From Bryobacterales bacterium (lineage in GTDB: Bacteria > Acidobacteriota > Terriglobia > Bryobacterales > UBA6623): DNA of 64,000 nt. The number at the start of each line of letters is the position of its first letter. The stretch's first letter is position 1. A model generated the notes under the pieces. The model had not been told where the DNA came from. It searched no databases and saw only the letters and a list, made by a program, of their open reading frames with translations. Location of the stretch: NCBI GenBank assembly GCA_028819235.1, contig JAPPMC010000311.1:48310-112309 (forward strand), written 5' to 3'. A program made the position numbers and the translations under genes. Below are positions 43,713 to 52,771 of the stretch, in pieces.

Positions 43713-44738
43713 ATGAGACTTCGATCTCTGATGTCGCTGTTCTCCCACGATCTTGCGATCGATCTGGGAACGGCCAACACACTCGTCTATGTCATGAACC
43801 AGGGCGTCGTCGTGGACGAGCCCTCGATGGTGGGCATCAACACCCGAACCGGGGACATTGAGGCCGTCGGACAGGAAGCCAAGCGCATGCTCGGCCGCAC
43901 GCCCGGGATCATCTCCGCGGTCAGGCCTATGCGCGACGGGGTCATCGCAGACTTCAACGTGGCCGAACGCATGCTCGAGTACTTCATCAGGAAGGCGCAC
44001 GACCGGCGCATTTTTGTCCACCCCCGGATCGTGATCGGCGTGCCGGGCGGCATCACGCATGTCGAGCGGCGCGCGGTCTACGACTCCGCGATGCGGGCAC
44101 GTGCGAGTCAGGTTTTCCTGGTCGAGCAGGCGATGATGGCCGCCATCGGCGCAGGCCTGCCGGTGGAGGAGCCGGAAGGCAACATGGTGGTGGACGTCGG
44201 CGGCGGGACGACCGACGTGGCGGTGATCTCGCTGTCCGGCGTGGTGTTCTCCAAGACCGTCACCGTTGGCGGGCACGCGATCGACGAAGCGATCATCCGA
44301 CACCTGAAGTCCAACTACAAGTTTTTGATCGGAGAGCGAACAGCGGAGCGGATCAAGGTTGACATCGCGGCAGCCCGCGAACCGACCGAAGAAATCTCGA
44401 TCGAGGTCAAGGGGCGCGACCTGGTGATGGGCATCCCTGCCAAACTGGAAATCACCAACGTGGACATCTACAATGCGATTGCGCCCTGCGTGGACCAGAT
44501 CATGGTCGCCGTGCGGGAGGCCCTTGAGCACACGCCGCCAGAGCTGAGCAGCGACATCTGCGACCGCGGCATCGTCCTCACAGGCGGGGGGGCGTATCTC
44601 CAGCAACTGGACAGCCGCATCAGGGACGAGATCTCCATTCCGGTGTCGATCGCGGACAACCCGCTGCACTGCGTGGTCGAGGGGACGGGCCGAGTGCTGA
44701 AGAACGTAGCTCTGCTCTCACGTGTGATGATAGAGTAG
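43713..44738 (+). CDS. mreB: Rod shape-determining protein MreB
   Basis: 341 residues. The bacterial actin forms membrane-associated filaments that guide lateral wall synthesis. Motifs: MSLFSHDLAIDLGTANTLVYV (phosphate 1), VIADFNVAERMLEYFI, IVIGVPGGITHVERRAV, MVVDVGGGTTDVAVIS (phosphate 2), and ITNVDIYNAIAPCVDQIM with IVLTGGGAYLQQLD (adenosine). The ATG at 43713 has GAAGGA nine bases upstream. The short amphipathic MRLRSLMSLF N-terminus fits membrane binding. It heads mreB-mreC-mreD-mrdA-rodA. Confidence 0.97.
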   Translation: MRLRSLMSLFSHDLAIDLGTANTLVYVMNQGVVVDEPSMVGINTRTGDIEAVGQEAKRMLGRTPGIISAVRPMRDGVIADFNVAERMLEYFIRKAHDRRIFVHPRIVIGVPGGITHVERRAVYDSAMRARASQVFLVEQAMMAAIGAGLPVEEPEGNMVVDVGGGTTDVAVISLSGVVFSKTVTVGGHAIDEAIIRHLKSNYKFLIGERTAERIKVDIAAAREPTEEISIEVKGRDLVMGIPAKLEITNVDIYNAIAPCVDQIMVAVREALEHTPPELSSDICDRGIVLTGGGAYLQQLDSRIRDEISIPVSIADNPLHCVVEGTGRVLKNVALLSRVMIE

Positions 44739-44744
44739 GGTGGG

Positions 44745-45827
44745 GTGCAAGCCCAACCTACCAACCGGGGAAGCCCGGCAAAGCGCATAGCAGGGGCCAA
44801 TAGCGGCCGATTGGACGGCATTTTGCTTGCAGCGCTGGTGTTGGCCCAGGCTGGGCTCGTCGTCTACCAGATCGGGAAAGACGGGAAAGAGCCGTCGGAC
44901 GTCGGCGTGGGCTATTGGGTCGCCAGCGCCGTGTCGCCGGTCCAGCACGCCGCCGCGTGGGCCGCGCGGTCCGCGACGAGCCTCTGGTCAGCCTATCGCT
45001 CGCAGGTCGAAGCGGTGCAGGAAATCGAGGCTCTGGACGCCCAAGCACGGAATCTGCGGATCCAGAACGAACGCCTGGAGGGCGAGCTGCTGGCGATGAA
45101 GGCGCGACTCGAGACGGACACCTATCGCAGCAGCCTCGACGTCGACACGCTAGCAGCGAAGGTGATCGTTCAACGCCACGCCGGTTCCCCCAAGCAACTG
45201 GTGGTCAACCGAGGGATGGATGACGGAATCCGATCCAAGATGGCCGTGCTTGCGCCTGGCGGCATCGTCGGAAGGGTGTTTGAAAGCTATAAGAATTCGG
45301 CGACAGTGATGCTGCTGCACGATCCCGACTCCGCGGTGGGTGTCGTACTTGCCGGGAGCGGTGCCCGGGGAGTGCTGGTCGGCACGGAAGGCGCGGCCTG
45401 TGAGATCAGGTACATCCGGTCAGCCGTGCCAGTGGCTCCGGGCGAACGCATCTACACTTCCGGAATGGACGGAATCTACCCTCGGGGGCTGCCAGTCGGC
45501 GCGGTTCGCTCGGTGGATGGCGGCCAGGAGATGCACCGCATCACCGTCCGGCTGGCGGCCGACATGGAACGGCTGACCGACGTGGCGATTCTGCTACAGG
45601 TACAGGACAGCGAGTTGCCGGAACCCGTTCGCATTGCGCTGGATGACTCGCTGAAGGAGCCTCCGACGGGCGCCGGGCGAGTGAAGGTAGCCTTTAGCGA
45701 GGCGCTGGCCGAGCAAGAGCGGCAGATCGGCGAGACTGGCCGGAGCCCCCCGGACTTCAGCGCGGTCGTGGCCTCGCTGGGAGACTCTGGCGGCCTGTCG
45801 GAAGCCTCAAGCCTGAACGAGGAGTGA
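44745..45827 (+). CDS. mreC: Rod shape-determining protein MreC
   Basis: 360 residues. One transmembrane helix (GILLAALVLAQAGLVVYQI) is followed by a coiled coil (QVEAVQEIEALDAQARNLRIQNERLEGELL, residues about 87-118) and the MreC beta domains (KVIVQRHAGSPKQLVVNRGMDDGI, LAPGGIVGRVFES, VPVAPGERIYTSGMDGIYPRGLPVG). It bridges MreB filaments and the wall synthases in the periplasm. The start is GTG, 6 bases after the mreB stop. The C-terminus is 40-50 residues longer than the folded part and looks disordered. Confidence 0.94.
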   Translation: MQAQPTNRGSPAKRIAGANSGRLDGILLAALVLAQAGLVVYQIGKDGKEPSDVGVGYWVASAVSPVQHAAAWAARSATSLWSAYRSQVEAVQEIEALDAQARNLRIQNERLEGELLAMKARLETDTYRSSLDVDTLAAKVIVQRHAGSPKQLVVNRGMDDGIRSKMAVLAPGGIVGRVFESYKNSATVMLLHDPDSAVGVVLAGSGARGVLVGTEGAACEIRYIRSAVPVAPGERIYTSGMDGIYPRGLPVGAVRSVDGGQEMHRITVRLAADMERLTDVAILLQVQDSELPEPVRIALDDSLKEPPTGAGRVKVAFSEALAEQERQIGETGRSPPDFSAVVASLGDSGGLSEASSLNEE

Positions 45828-46474
45828 ACGGGATCGCTGGTTCCCGCGAGGGCGGAACTCCTGCGGCGCGGGAATCCCCGTCGGTGCGGGTGGCCGTGGG
45901 CCTTCTGGGCGCCGCACTCGCGCTGCAGGCCATCCAAGGCGTGCTTGACTCGCCGCTGCCGACGGCGAACTTCCCGCTGCTTGTGGCGGTCCTGACGATG
46001 GTGCGGTGCTCCGCCAACCTGCACGGAGCCCTGTACGGGGCCTTGGCAGGGTGCGCCTACGATGGGCTTACCCACGCTCCTGTCGGGCTGAGCGGCATCG
46101 CTTGGACCATCGTCGGCTTCTTCCTGCCCTCTGTCGCCAAGGGGCTGCGCATTCACCACGCTGGCGTGATCGCCTGCTTGTGCGCCGTGGCCTTCGTGTT
46201 GCAGGCGGCCCTCTATTCCGGCCTTGAGTTCATCCTGCTGCGGGACCGGTTGACGGTCGAGTTCTCGTGGCAGATCCTGCCGGCCGCCGTGCTGCACGCC
46301 GGCCTCGGAATGCTGCTGTGGCTTATGCTGAACAGGGTTACGGTCCGTGCAGACCGTGTTCTACGAGAGGCGCGCGGCGTTGGAGTTCCGGGTCCTCGTC
46401 TTCCGGGCGGTAAGCGCGGGCGTCTGCGTCGTTCTGCTCCTGGCGTTCTGGGGCATTCAGGGCGCGGGCGATAG
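45824..46474 (+). CDS. mreD: Rod shape-determining protein MreD
   Basis: 216 residues with several hydrophobic helices (VAVGLLGAALALQAIQGVL, FPLLVAVLTMV, LSGIAWTIVGFFLPSVAKGL, VIACLCAVAFVLQAALYSGLEFILL, ILPAAVLHAGLGMLLWLML). Sequence conservation of MreD is low; the assignment rests mainly on position and topology. Start GTG overlaps the mreC stop as GTGA. The last 42 codons run in another frame through the start of mrdA, a 128-base overlap, producing an Arg/Gly-rich tail (LPGGKRGRLRRSAPG) not expected in MreD. Confidence 0.85.
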   Translation: MNGIAGSREGGTPAARESPSVRVAVGLLGAALALQAIQGVLDSPLPTANFPLLVAVLTMVRCSANLHGALYGALAGCAYDGLTHAPVGLSGIAWTIVGFFLPSVAKGLRIHHAGVIACLCAVAFVLQAALYSGLEFILLRDRLTVEFSWQILPAAVLHAGLGMLLWLMLNRVTVRADRVLREARGVGVPGPRLPGGKRGRLRRSAPGVLGHSGRGR

Positions 46475-48203
46475 CCGCTACCGGGAGCGCGCCGAAGACA
46501 ACAGCACCGAATCGCACCCGATCCCGGCGGCCCGCGGCGCAGTCCACGACAGGAACAGGAACCTGATTGCTGGCAGCAGCACGAGGATCTCTGCCCAGAT
46601 CGAGGGCGGGGAGGTCACGCCCGACCTGCTGAGGAAGGTCGCAGCAAAGCTCCGGCTCGGCCCGGGGCACATCGAGCGGCTGCTCGACCAGGCCCCGTCG
46701 CTGGCCCCGTACGAGCACCTCGTGGTCAAGCAGGACCTGCAGTCGTCCGACTTGGCCTTCTTGAGCGCGAACCGCGAGGAGTTCCCCCAAGTCAAGCTGG
46801 TCGAGGAGTTCCGCAGGCACTACGGGCACGAGCGCGTCGCGGTGCATGCGGTCGGATACGTGGGCCGTGCGAGCAGGCAGGACCTAGCGAGACGCGAGTT
46901 CCTGACGGTGGACTACGGGGCAGAGATCGGAAAGTCCGGGATCGAGCGCCAGTACAACCACTGGCTGGCCGGAAAGGCCGGCCGCCGCCGGAAGGAGGTC
47001 GACACACATGGGCGCGCGGTGAAGAAGCTCGACGAGGAGCGCCCCTTGCGAGGCCGCGACCTCGGCCTGACCATCGACGGCCAGCTGCAGGCCGTCGCCG
47101 AACTGGGGCTGAGGGGCCGAAGGGGAGCGGCCGTCGCCATCGACCCCAACACCGGCGAGATCCTGGTGATGGCGAGCGCCCCGTCCTTTGATCCCAATGG
47201 CTTTGCCAACGGCATGGTCCCCGAGGACTGGGCCAGATTGACCTCGGACCCGTCCACTCCCTTGCTGAACCGCGCAATCCAGGGCACCTGGGCCATGGGC
47301 TCGGTGTTCAAGCCCATCGTCGGCCTTGCGGGCCTGGAAGCCAACATCGCGGGGCCGTCATTCACCGCGACCTGCAAGGGGGGAATGGCAATCGGCGGGC
47401 GATACTTCCGCTGCCACAAGCGCGACGGTCACGGCACGGTCGACCTATCGCGCGCAATCGCAGCATCCTGCGACGTCTATTTCTACACGCTTGGGCTGAG
47501 GCTGGGTATTGAGACGCTGAGCGAATACGCAGAGGCTGCCGGGCTCGGCCGGAAGACAGGCGTAGACCTGCCCGGGGAGGCGTCTGGACTGGTTCCGTCG
47601 GCGGAGTGGAAAGCTCGCCGCTCGCTGCAGCCATGGTTTCCAGGCGAGACAGCGGTTGTCTCGATCGGCCAAGGTGCCATGGCCGTAACCCCGCTGCAGG
47701 CTGTGCACGCGATCGGCGGGCTCGCGCTAGGTGGAATCTGGCACCGCCCGAGGCTGGTGTCGGACTCCTTCAGGCGAAAAATGGACGAGAATTGGCGCGC
47801 TCCGCAGCCCGCCATAGCTCGCATCGATAGGGAGCACCTGCGCACCCTCCGCGATTCAATGTTCAACGTGGTCAACGGCGGCGGGACGGGAGGGCAGGCC
47901 AGGCTGGCGGGCGTGGACGTATGCGGCAAGACGGGCACTTCGCAGCGCGTCTCGAACAGCCTGCGCATCCGGTCGGGACGCCCCGACTTCGAGGACGATG
48001 CTTGGTTCGTGGGCTTCGCACCGTGCGACTTCCCGAAAATCGTCGCGGGGGTGCTGATCGAGAACGGCAAGTCGAGCAGCCTCGCCGCGGCCGTCGTGCG
48101 CGACATCCTTCAGGCCTGGCACCTCGGGAGGCCGCCCGATGACGACCCCAAGCCCAAGCGGCGGGAAACGCCCACGTTGGCGATGGCGGGACCGGGCTTG
48201 TGA
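46347..48203 (+). CDS. mrdA: Peptidoglycan transpeptidase, penicillin-binding protein 2
   Basis: 618 residues. One N-terminal membrane helix (AVSAGVCVVLLLAFWGI), the PBP dimer domain (AARGAVHDRNRNLIA, HAVGYVGRAS, GKSGIERQYNHWL), then the transpeptidase with SVFK as the active-site SxxK (in TWAMGSVFKPIVG), SCD as the second motif and KTGT (VCGKTGTSQR) as the third. It cross-links lateral wall with RodA as partner glycosyltransferase. The GTG at 46347 is needed for the membrane anchor, so the start lies inside mreD. The stop overlaps the rodA start. Confidence 0.95.
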   Translation: MQTVFYERRAALEFRVLVFRAVSAGVCVVLLLAFWGIQGAGDSRYRERAEDNSTESHPIPAARGAVHDRNRNLIAGSSTRISAQIEGGEVTPDLLRKVAAKLRLGPGHIERLLDQAPSLAPYEHLVVKQDLQSSDLAFLSANREEFPQVKLVEEFRRHYGHERVAVHAVGYVGRASRQDLARREFLTVDYGAEIGKSGIERQYNHWLAGKAGRRRKEVDTHGRAVKKLDEERPLRGRDLGLTIDGQLQAVAELGLRGRRGAAVAIDPNTGEILVMASAPSFDPNGFANGMVPEDWARLTSDPSTPLLNRAIQGTWAMGSVFKPIVGLAGLEANIAGPSFTATCKGGMAIGGRYFRCHKRDGHGTVDLSRAIAASCDVYFYTLGLRLGIETLSEYAEAAGLGRKTGVDLPGEASGLVPSAEWKARRSLQPWFPGETAVVSIGQGAMAVTPLQAVHAIGGLALGGIWHRPRLVSDSFRRKMDENWRAPQPAIARIDREHLRTLRDSMFNVVNGGGTGGQARLAGVDVCGKTGTSQRVSNSLRIRSGRPDFEDDAWFVGFAPCDFPKIVAGVLIENGKSSSLAAAVVRDILQAWHLGRPPDDDPKPKRRETPTLAMAGPGL

Positions 48204-49306
48204 GCGGGGACCGAGGGGCCAAGGCCCGCTTCTGGACCGACTTCGACGGGCGGATGACGGGCGTGATGCTCGCGATCGCAGTCTTGGGGCTGTTGCAGAT
48301 CTACAGCGCAACGCACAATTCGGACCTCGCGGCCGCATTCCCGCAGCAGTGCACATGGCTCGCGGTCGGACTTGTGGCCTACGTCGCGGTGTCGAACGCG
48401 GATTACCACAACTTAGTCGCCCTGTCCCCTTGGATGTGGGCAGTCATCGTGCTGCTGCTGGTGTACGTGCTGGCGTTCGCGGATCCGATCAACGGCGCGC
48501 GCCGTTGGCTGGTGCTGCCAATCGGCGCGTCGGTCCAGGTCTCCGAGATGGCCAAGGTGGTGCTACTCTTGGTAGTGGCGCGGTACTGCGGAGGGTTCGT
48601 GGCCGGGAAGGTGCGCGCCAGGGACGTTGTCCCGGTCATCCCACTGTTCTTCGCGGTGTTCTTGCTGGTGATCCTGCAGCCGGACCTGAGCACGGCGCTC
48701 AGTCTGCTGCCGCTTCTCGCTATGGCCCTGTTCTTGTCCAAGATCCGTAAGCGCTACTTCGCCATCGCCGGACTGCTGATGGCGCTGCTCGCCCTGCTGG
48801 CATGGTCGACTCTCAAGCCGTACCAGAAGGACCGCATCATGGGCTTTCGGGGACCCAGCGAAGCCCCGCTGAGCAGCGGCTACCAGATCCTGCAGGCGAA
48901 GATCGCGGTCGGCGCGGGCGGACTGTGGGGACAGGGCTTGGGCCAGGGATCGCAGACCCAGCTGCGGTTCCTGCCGGCGGCCCACACGGATTTTGTCCTT
49001 GCCTCATTCGCCGAAGAGCGGGGATTCGCGGGCGTCGCCGTGATAGTGTCCCTCTACATGTGGCTGCTCTGGCGCATCACCGACACGGCAAGGAAGGCGC
49101 GCGAACCGGAGGGGATGCTGATAGCAATGGGGGTGGCAGCTCTGCTGCTGTTCCACTTGCTCGTCAACGGCGGGATGGTGGCGAACCTGCTGCCGGTCAC
49201 CGGCCTGCCCCTCCCGCTGATGAGTTACGGAGGTTCCAACCTGCTGGCCGCCATGGCCATGCTGGGAATGGTCAACAGCGTGCGGATCCGCCGATTTGTG
49301 AATTGA
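48200..49306 (+). CDS. rodA: SEDS peptidoglycan glycosyltransferase RodA
   Basis: 368 residues of the SEDS family with about ten membrane helices. Family landmarks are INGARRWLVLP, VSEMAKVVLLL, ILQPDLSTAL (with the catalytic Asp), SSGYQILQAKIAVGAGGLWGQGLGQGSQTQLRFLPAAHTDFVLA, EERGF and LPVTGLPLPLMSYGGSNLLAAM. It polymerises lipid II into glycan strands with PBP2. The start is GTG overlapping the mrdA stop (GTGA). A GC-rich hairpin 11 bases downstream may end the operon. Confidence 0.96.
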   Translation: MSGDRGAKARFWTDFDGRMTGVMLAIAVLGLLQIYSATHNSDLAAAFPQQCTWLAVGLVAYVAVSNADYHNLVALSPWMWAVIVLLLVYVLAFADPINGARRWLVLPIGASVQVSEMAKVVLLLVVARYCGGFVAGKVRARDVVPVIPLFFAVFLLVILQPDLSTALSLLPLLAMALFLSKIRKRYFAIAGLLMALLALLAWSTLKPYQKDRIMGFRGPSEAPLSSGYQILQAKIAVGAGGLWGQGLGQGSQTQLRFLPAAHTDFVLASFAEERGFAGVAVIVSLYMWLLWRITDTARKAREPEGMLIAMGVAALLLFHLLVNGGMVANLLPVTGLPLPLMSYGGSNLLAAMAMLGMVNSVRIRRFVN

Positions 49307-49316
49307 GTGCTGTTCG

Positions 49317-49337
49317 CGCGCCCGGCCAACGGGCGCG
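49317..49337 (+). terminator. Hairpin after rodA
   Basis: CGCGCCCG (49317-49324), loop GCCAA, CGGGCGCG (49330-49337): a perfect 8-bp stem 10 bases after the rodA stop. It has terminator shape but no T-run, so it may instead stabilise the mRNA end. Confidence 0.45.
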
Positions 49338-49586
49338 ACGGACGCTAGGAAAGTTTGGTGGGGAAGACTTCCACTGGAGGGCCGAAGACGCAGAGGCCGG
49401 GCAGACCGGCCTGGCAGGCACCCGTTCATTTTTCGAACGGCCTGTGCCGCAGGGGCCGCAGTCAAGCGGCCCGCCGTGCGACCGGCCACCGGCCCATGAT
49501 AGGGAATTGCGCATGAGGTGGGAAAGCGCGACGCCCGCCTGGGCACACCGGCGTGGCAAGGCAGTCTTCCCCGGGAGGGGAATCCC

Positions 49587-51818
49587 ATGTCTCAAGAGAT
49601 CGTCATCTCATCGAATCCCGTTGAGACGACAGTGGCGTTCCGAGAGGATAATCGCCTGGTTGAAATCTACGTAGAGCACACGAAGCAGCGGAGCATCACA
49701 GGGAACATCTATAAGGGACGGGTCACGCGCGTGTTGCCCGGGATGCAGTCGGCGTTCGTCGACCTGGGCCTGCAACGCGACGCGTTCCTATACGTGAGCG
49801 ACGTGCTCCGACCGTCCGGGCCTACCGCCGGAGACGACGGATCGCAGCCTTCCCCCGGGGCCGTCGCGGACGCGGCGGGCAAGAGCGACCCGGCAGGGAC
49901 GGCAAGTCCCGGAACGCCGCGGCCCTCGCGGCGAAGGCGCCGCAGAAGGCGCCGGCGCCGGCGCCGGAGGTCCGGCCGAGGGCCCAAGGTGCAAGACGGC
50001 ACTGACAACGGCGAGACCGCCGCCGCGGCGGCGGGACGAAAGGGCGCAGACTCTGGACCGCCGGACGGCGAGCCCAGCCCCGTGCTCCCGGGGGAGTCCT
50101 TGGCAAAGTACCGAAGGCGTCAGAGGGGCCGCCGGCGGCGGGGCAGGCGAAGGGCCGCCCGCGCGGCGGCGCCCGGTGATGACCGACCTGCCGAACAAAA
50201 GGCCGAAGGCCCGGCCACTGCGGACGATAGGATTGTTGGGCCCCCGACCAAGAGCGCAACGGTCGAAGCGCCGTCGGTTGTGGCAAACCTCTGGAATCCC
50301 CTAAAGTGGCTGACGGGCGGGAAGGCAGCTGTCCCAGAGCCGCCTGCGCGGGCCGAGCCCGCCAAGCCGAAGCGGCGGCGCAGACGTCGGCGGCCTCGTC
50401 CGGGCAAGTCCCCAGCCGCCGCGACGGCTGGCGAAGGGCCCCGGGCCAAGGACGGGAAACCCGAGGCCCCCAAGAGAAGGCCGAGGCGCCGCTCTCCCCG
50501 ACGCCGGCGCAGACGCTCGGCCTCATCCAGACCAGCACCAAGTACCGCCCGGAAGAGGGCCGGCAATGGGGCCCGCTCCAAACCCCAAGAGCCAGCAGCC
50601 AGCATCTCCGACCTCCTCAAGCCCGGCCAGAAGGTGATCGTGCAGGTCAACAAGGAGCCGGTCGGAAAGAAGGGGGCGCGAATCACGTCACACGTCCACC
50701 TTCCGGGGCGCTACACGGTGTACATGACTTCGGCGGACAAGAACGGCGTGGCCAAGCAGATCCAGCCGGAATCCGAGCGCACCCGGCTCCGCAGGCTGGT
50801 GGACAGGCTCTCGGACGGCAAGGAGGGGGCCTTTGTCGTCCGCACGGCAGCCGGCGGAGTGAGCGATGAAGACCTCGCCACGGACATCGAACACCTCCAA
50901 GGGCTCTGGGACGCCATCCGGCAGAAGGGCGAGTCCGCGGCAGCACCGGCCGAGCTTCACCGCGACCTCGACCTCGTCGAGAGGGTCCTGCGCGACCATC
51001 TCAGTGACGACTGCCGCGCGGTCTGGGTCGACTCTAAGGAGCAGCACGAGCGCGTCGCGGCGTTCGCCAAGCGATTCCGGCCGAGCCTCGCGGACCGCAT
51101 CAAGCTGTACACAAAGAGCCAGCCCATTCTCGAAGCCTTCGGGATTCGCAAGGATCTCGAGAAGGCCCTACGGCCGAAGGTCTGGCTCAAGTCGGGGGGC
51201 TACCTCGTGATCAACCAGACTGAGGCTCTCGTGGCGATCGATGTCAACACGGGGCGCTACGTAGGACAGTCGGACCGGCTCGAGGACACCGTCCTGAAGA
51301 CGAACCTAGAGGCGGCCGGGGAGGTGGCTCGCCAGCTGCGCCTGCGGGATCTCGGCGGGATCATCGTGGTCGACTTCATCGACATGGAAAACCGCAAGAA
51401 CCGCCAGAAGGTGCACCAGGTGATGCACGAGGCCCTCAAGAAGATGAAATCGCCGTCGCGGCTGCTGCCATTCAATGACTTCGGCATGGTGGTCATCACC
51501 CGCAAGTCGGCCCGCCAGTCTCTTGAACGGGCCATGTGTGTGCCGTGTCCTGCCTGCTCGGGCGCGGGCACAGTCAAGTCGTCCGAGACCGTGCTCTCGG
51601 AGGTCTTCTCGGCGGTGAGCCGCAGGGGCCGAGACTCCCGCAAGCCCAGCAAAGGGCAAGACGGGCGGGAAATGACCCTGAGGGTGCATCCGGAAGTGGC
51701 CAGATCGCTCAAACGCAGGGCCAGTTCCCACCTTCACGACCTTGAGCTGGCCGCCGGCGCGTCGCTAACGGTGAAGGGGGATGCGTCTTTGCACCCGGAG
51801 AAGTTCCGGCTGAGCTAG
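49587..51818 (+). CDS. rng: RNase E/G family ribonuclease with arginine-rich insertion in the S1 domain
   Basis: 743 residues from the ATG at 49587 with GGGAGGGG upstream. The catalytic half is conserved: VAIDVNTGRYVG and VVDFIDMENRKNR (metal-binding Asp), SPSRLLPFNDFGMVVITRKS and the zinc-link CVPCPACSGAGTV. The S1 domain starts normally (GNIYKGRVTRVLPGMQSAFVDLGLQRDAFLYVSDV, to residue 73) but resumes only at ISDLLKPGQKVIVQV (about 340). The 265-residue insert is Pro/Ala/Gly-rich with four Arg-rich blocks, including 14 consecutive Arg at 115-128 written with six different Arg codons. The family matures rRNA and starts mRNA decay; the insert probably adds RNA binding. The stop interlocks with the next gene (CTAG at 51815-51818). 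Confidence 0.94.
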   Translation: MSQEIVISSNPVETTVAFREDNRLVEIYVEHTKQRSITGNIYKGRVTRVLPGMQSAFVDLGLQRDAFLYVSDVLRPSGPTAGDDGSQPSPGAVADAAGKSDPAGTASPGTPRPSRRRRRRRRRRRRRRSGRGPKVQDGTDNGETAAAAAGRKGADSGPPDGEPSPVLPGESLAKYRRRQRGRRRRGRRRAARAAAPGDDRPAEQKAEGPATADDRIVGPPTKSATVEAPSVVANLWNPLKWLTGGKAAVPEPPARAEPAKPKRRRRRRRPRPGKSPAAATAGEGPRAKDGKPEAPKRRPRRRSPRRRRRRSASSRPAPSTARKRAGNGARSKPQEPAASISDLLKPGQKVIVQVNKEPVGKKGARITSHVHLPGRYTVYMTSADKNGVAKQIQPESERTRLRRLVDRLSDGKEGAFVVRTAAGGVSDEDLATDIEHLQGLWDAIRQKGESAAAPAELHRDLDLVERVLRDHLSDDCRAVWVDSKEQHERVAAFAKRFRPSLADRIKLYTKSQPILEAFGIRKDLEKALRPKVWLKSGGYLVINQTEALVAIDVNTGRYVGQSDRLEDTVLKTNLEAAGEVARQLRLRDLGGIIVVDFIDMENRKNRQKVHQVMHEALKKMKSPSRLLPFNDFGMVVITRKSARQSLERAMCVPCPACSGAGTVKSSETVLSEVFSAVSRRGRDSRKPSKGQDGREMTLRVHPEVARSLKRRASSHLHDLELAAGASLTVKGDASLHPEKFRLS

Positions 51819-52771
51819 GCTCGACCGTACGCCCCCTCGAAGAACCCGCGCAGGCGCGCGAAGTCGCGCTCGATCGCCTGCATCTCACGGTCGATCCGCC
51901 GGGCCTCGGTCGGAGCGTCGATGTGATACTCCACGTGGAGCGAGATCGGGCCGCTGAAGCCGCTTGCGGCGAGTAGCTCGAAGAATCGAGGGTAGTCGAC
52001 CATGCCCTCGCCGAGCGGACACATCCGCGGGCGCCAGCGGCCCCCTTGTGCGCGCTCCCACCGGAAGTCCTTGCAGGCGACCATCCTGACGTGCGGCTGG
52101 AGCCGGTGGAAACCGATCTCCCATCCGGCGGAGCCACCCTCGATCGTTGCGTGGCACGGGTCGAAGTAGAACCCGACGTGGTCCGGATTCGTGTCCCGCA
52201 GAACCCACCAGTGGTCCCAGAGGGCGCTGCCCACGTAATCGCCAGAATGGTTGTGGAAACCACCCGTGATGCCTGCGTGCGAGGCAATGGCCGCCAAGCT
52301 CTCGACGTCAGACTTTACCCGCGCCAAGCGCTCGTCGAAGCCATCGTAGCCGCGATAGCGGAAATAGCCGAGCTTGAAGAAGGGCACGCCAAGCCCGGCG
52401 GCTGTGTAGAGCGTCGACCGGGCGGCCGGGTCCCGGCTGGAAAGCAAGCCGGTCGTGATCATTGGCAGTGCAACCCCCTCTGCCGCCAGAGCCTCGTAGG
52501 CCCTCGGCAAGTCGCGCTCGACATTCTCCGGGAGCACGTGGCCGCGCGGCCGAGCCGTGAGGTCGGCGCCCGCAAAGCCCATCAAGCGCAGCGTCGACGC
52601 CAGTTCCCTGTACCCCAGGTGGGGCAGGTGCTTCGTGAACAGGCACAGCACCGGCGCGGGCGATGCGGCGGCGGCCAGCGGCGCGGCGGATGCCGCCGCC
52701 AGCAACTGGCGGCGGCTCAGAGCGAACTCCCCGGTTCCGCCCTCTGAGCAGGAGGCCCGTTGGCGCGTCAT
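51815..52771 (-). CDS. Exported sugar phosphate isomerase/epimerase-like TIM-barrel protein
   Basis: 318 residues. A Tat-like leader (LSRRQLLAAASAAPLAAAASPAP) precedes the xylose-isomerase-like barrel: GYRELASTLRLMGFAGADLT, GFHNHSGDYVGS, VGFYFDPCHATIEGG, CKDFRWE and ISLHVEYHID. The metal-site residues (Glu/Asp/His pattern FHNH, DPCH, EYH) are visible. Most relatives are cytoplasmic; the leader points to export. Its ATG overlaps the stop of the DctP-type gene as ATGA, so the two are translated together. Substrate unknown. Confidence 0.87.
   Translation of the reverse strand: MTRQRASCSEGGTGEFALSRRQLLAAASAAPLAAAASPAPVLCLFTKHLPHLGYRELASTLRLMGFAGADLTARPRGHVLPENVERDLPRAYEALAAEGVALPMITTGLLSSRDPAARSTLYTAAGLGVPFFKLGYFRYRGYDGFDERLARVKSDVESLAAIASHAGITGGFHNHSGDYVGSALWDHWWVLRDTNPDHVGFYFDPCHATIEGGSAGWEIGFHRLQPHVRMVACKDFRWERAQGGRWRPRMCPLGEGMVDYPRFFELLAASGFSGPISLHVEYHIDAPTEARRIDREMQAIERDFARLRGFFEGAYGRA

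Noticed and set aside
49920-49970. Poly-Arg run as a simple-sequence DNA repeat or frame error
   Set aside because: The 14 Arg codons are mixed (CGG, CGA, AGG, CGC, AGA), and the frame is intact on both sides with conserved RNase E/G sequence.
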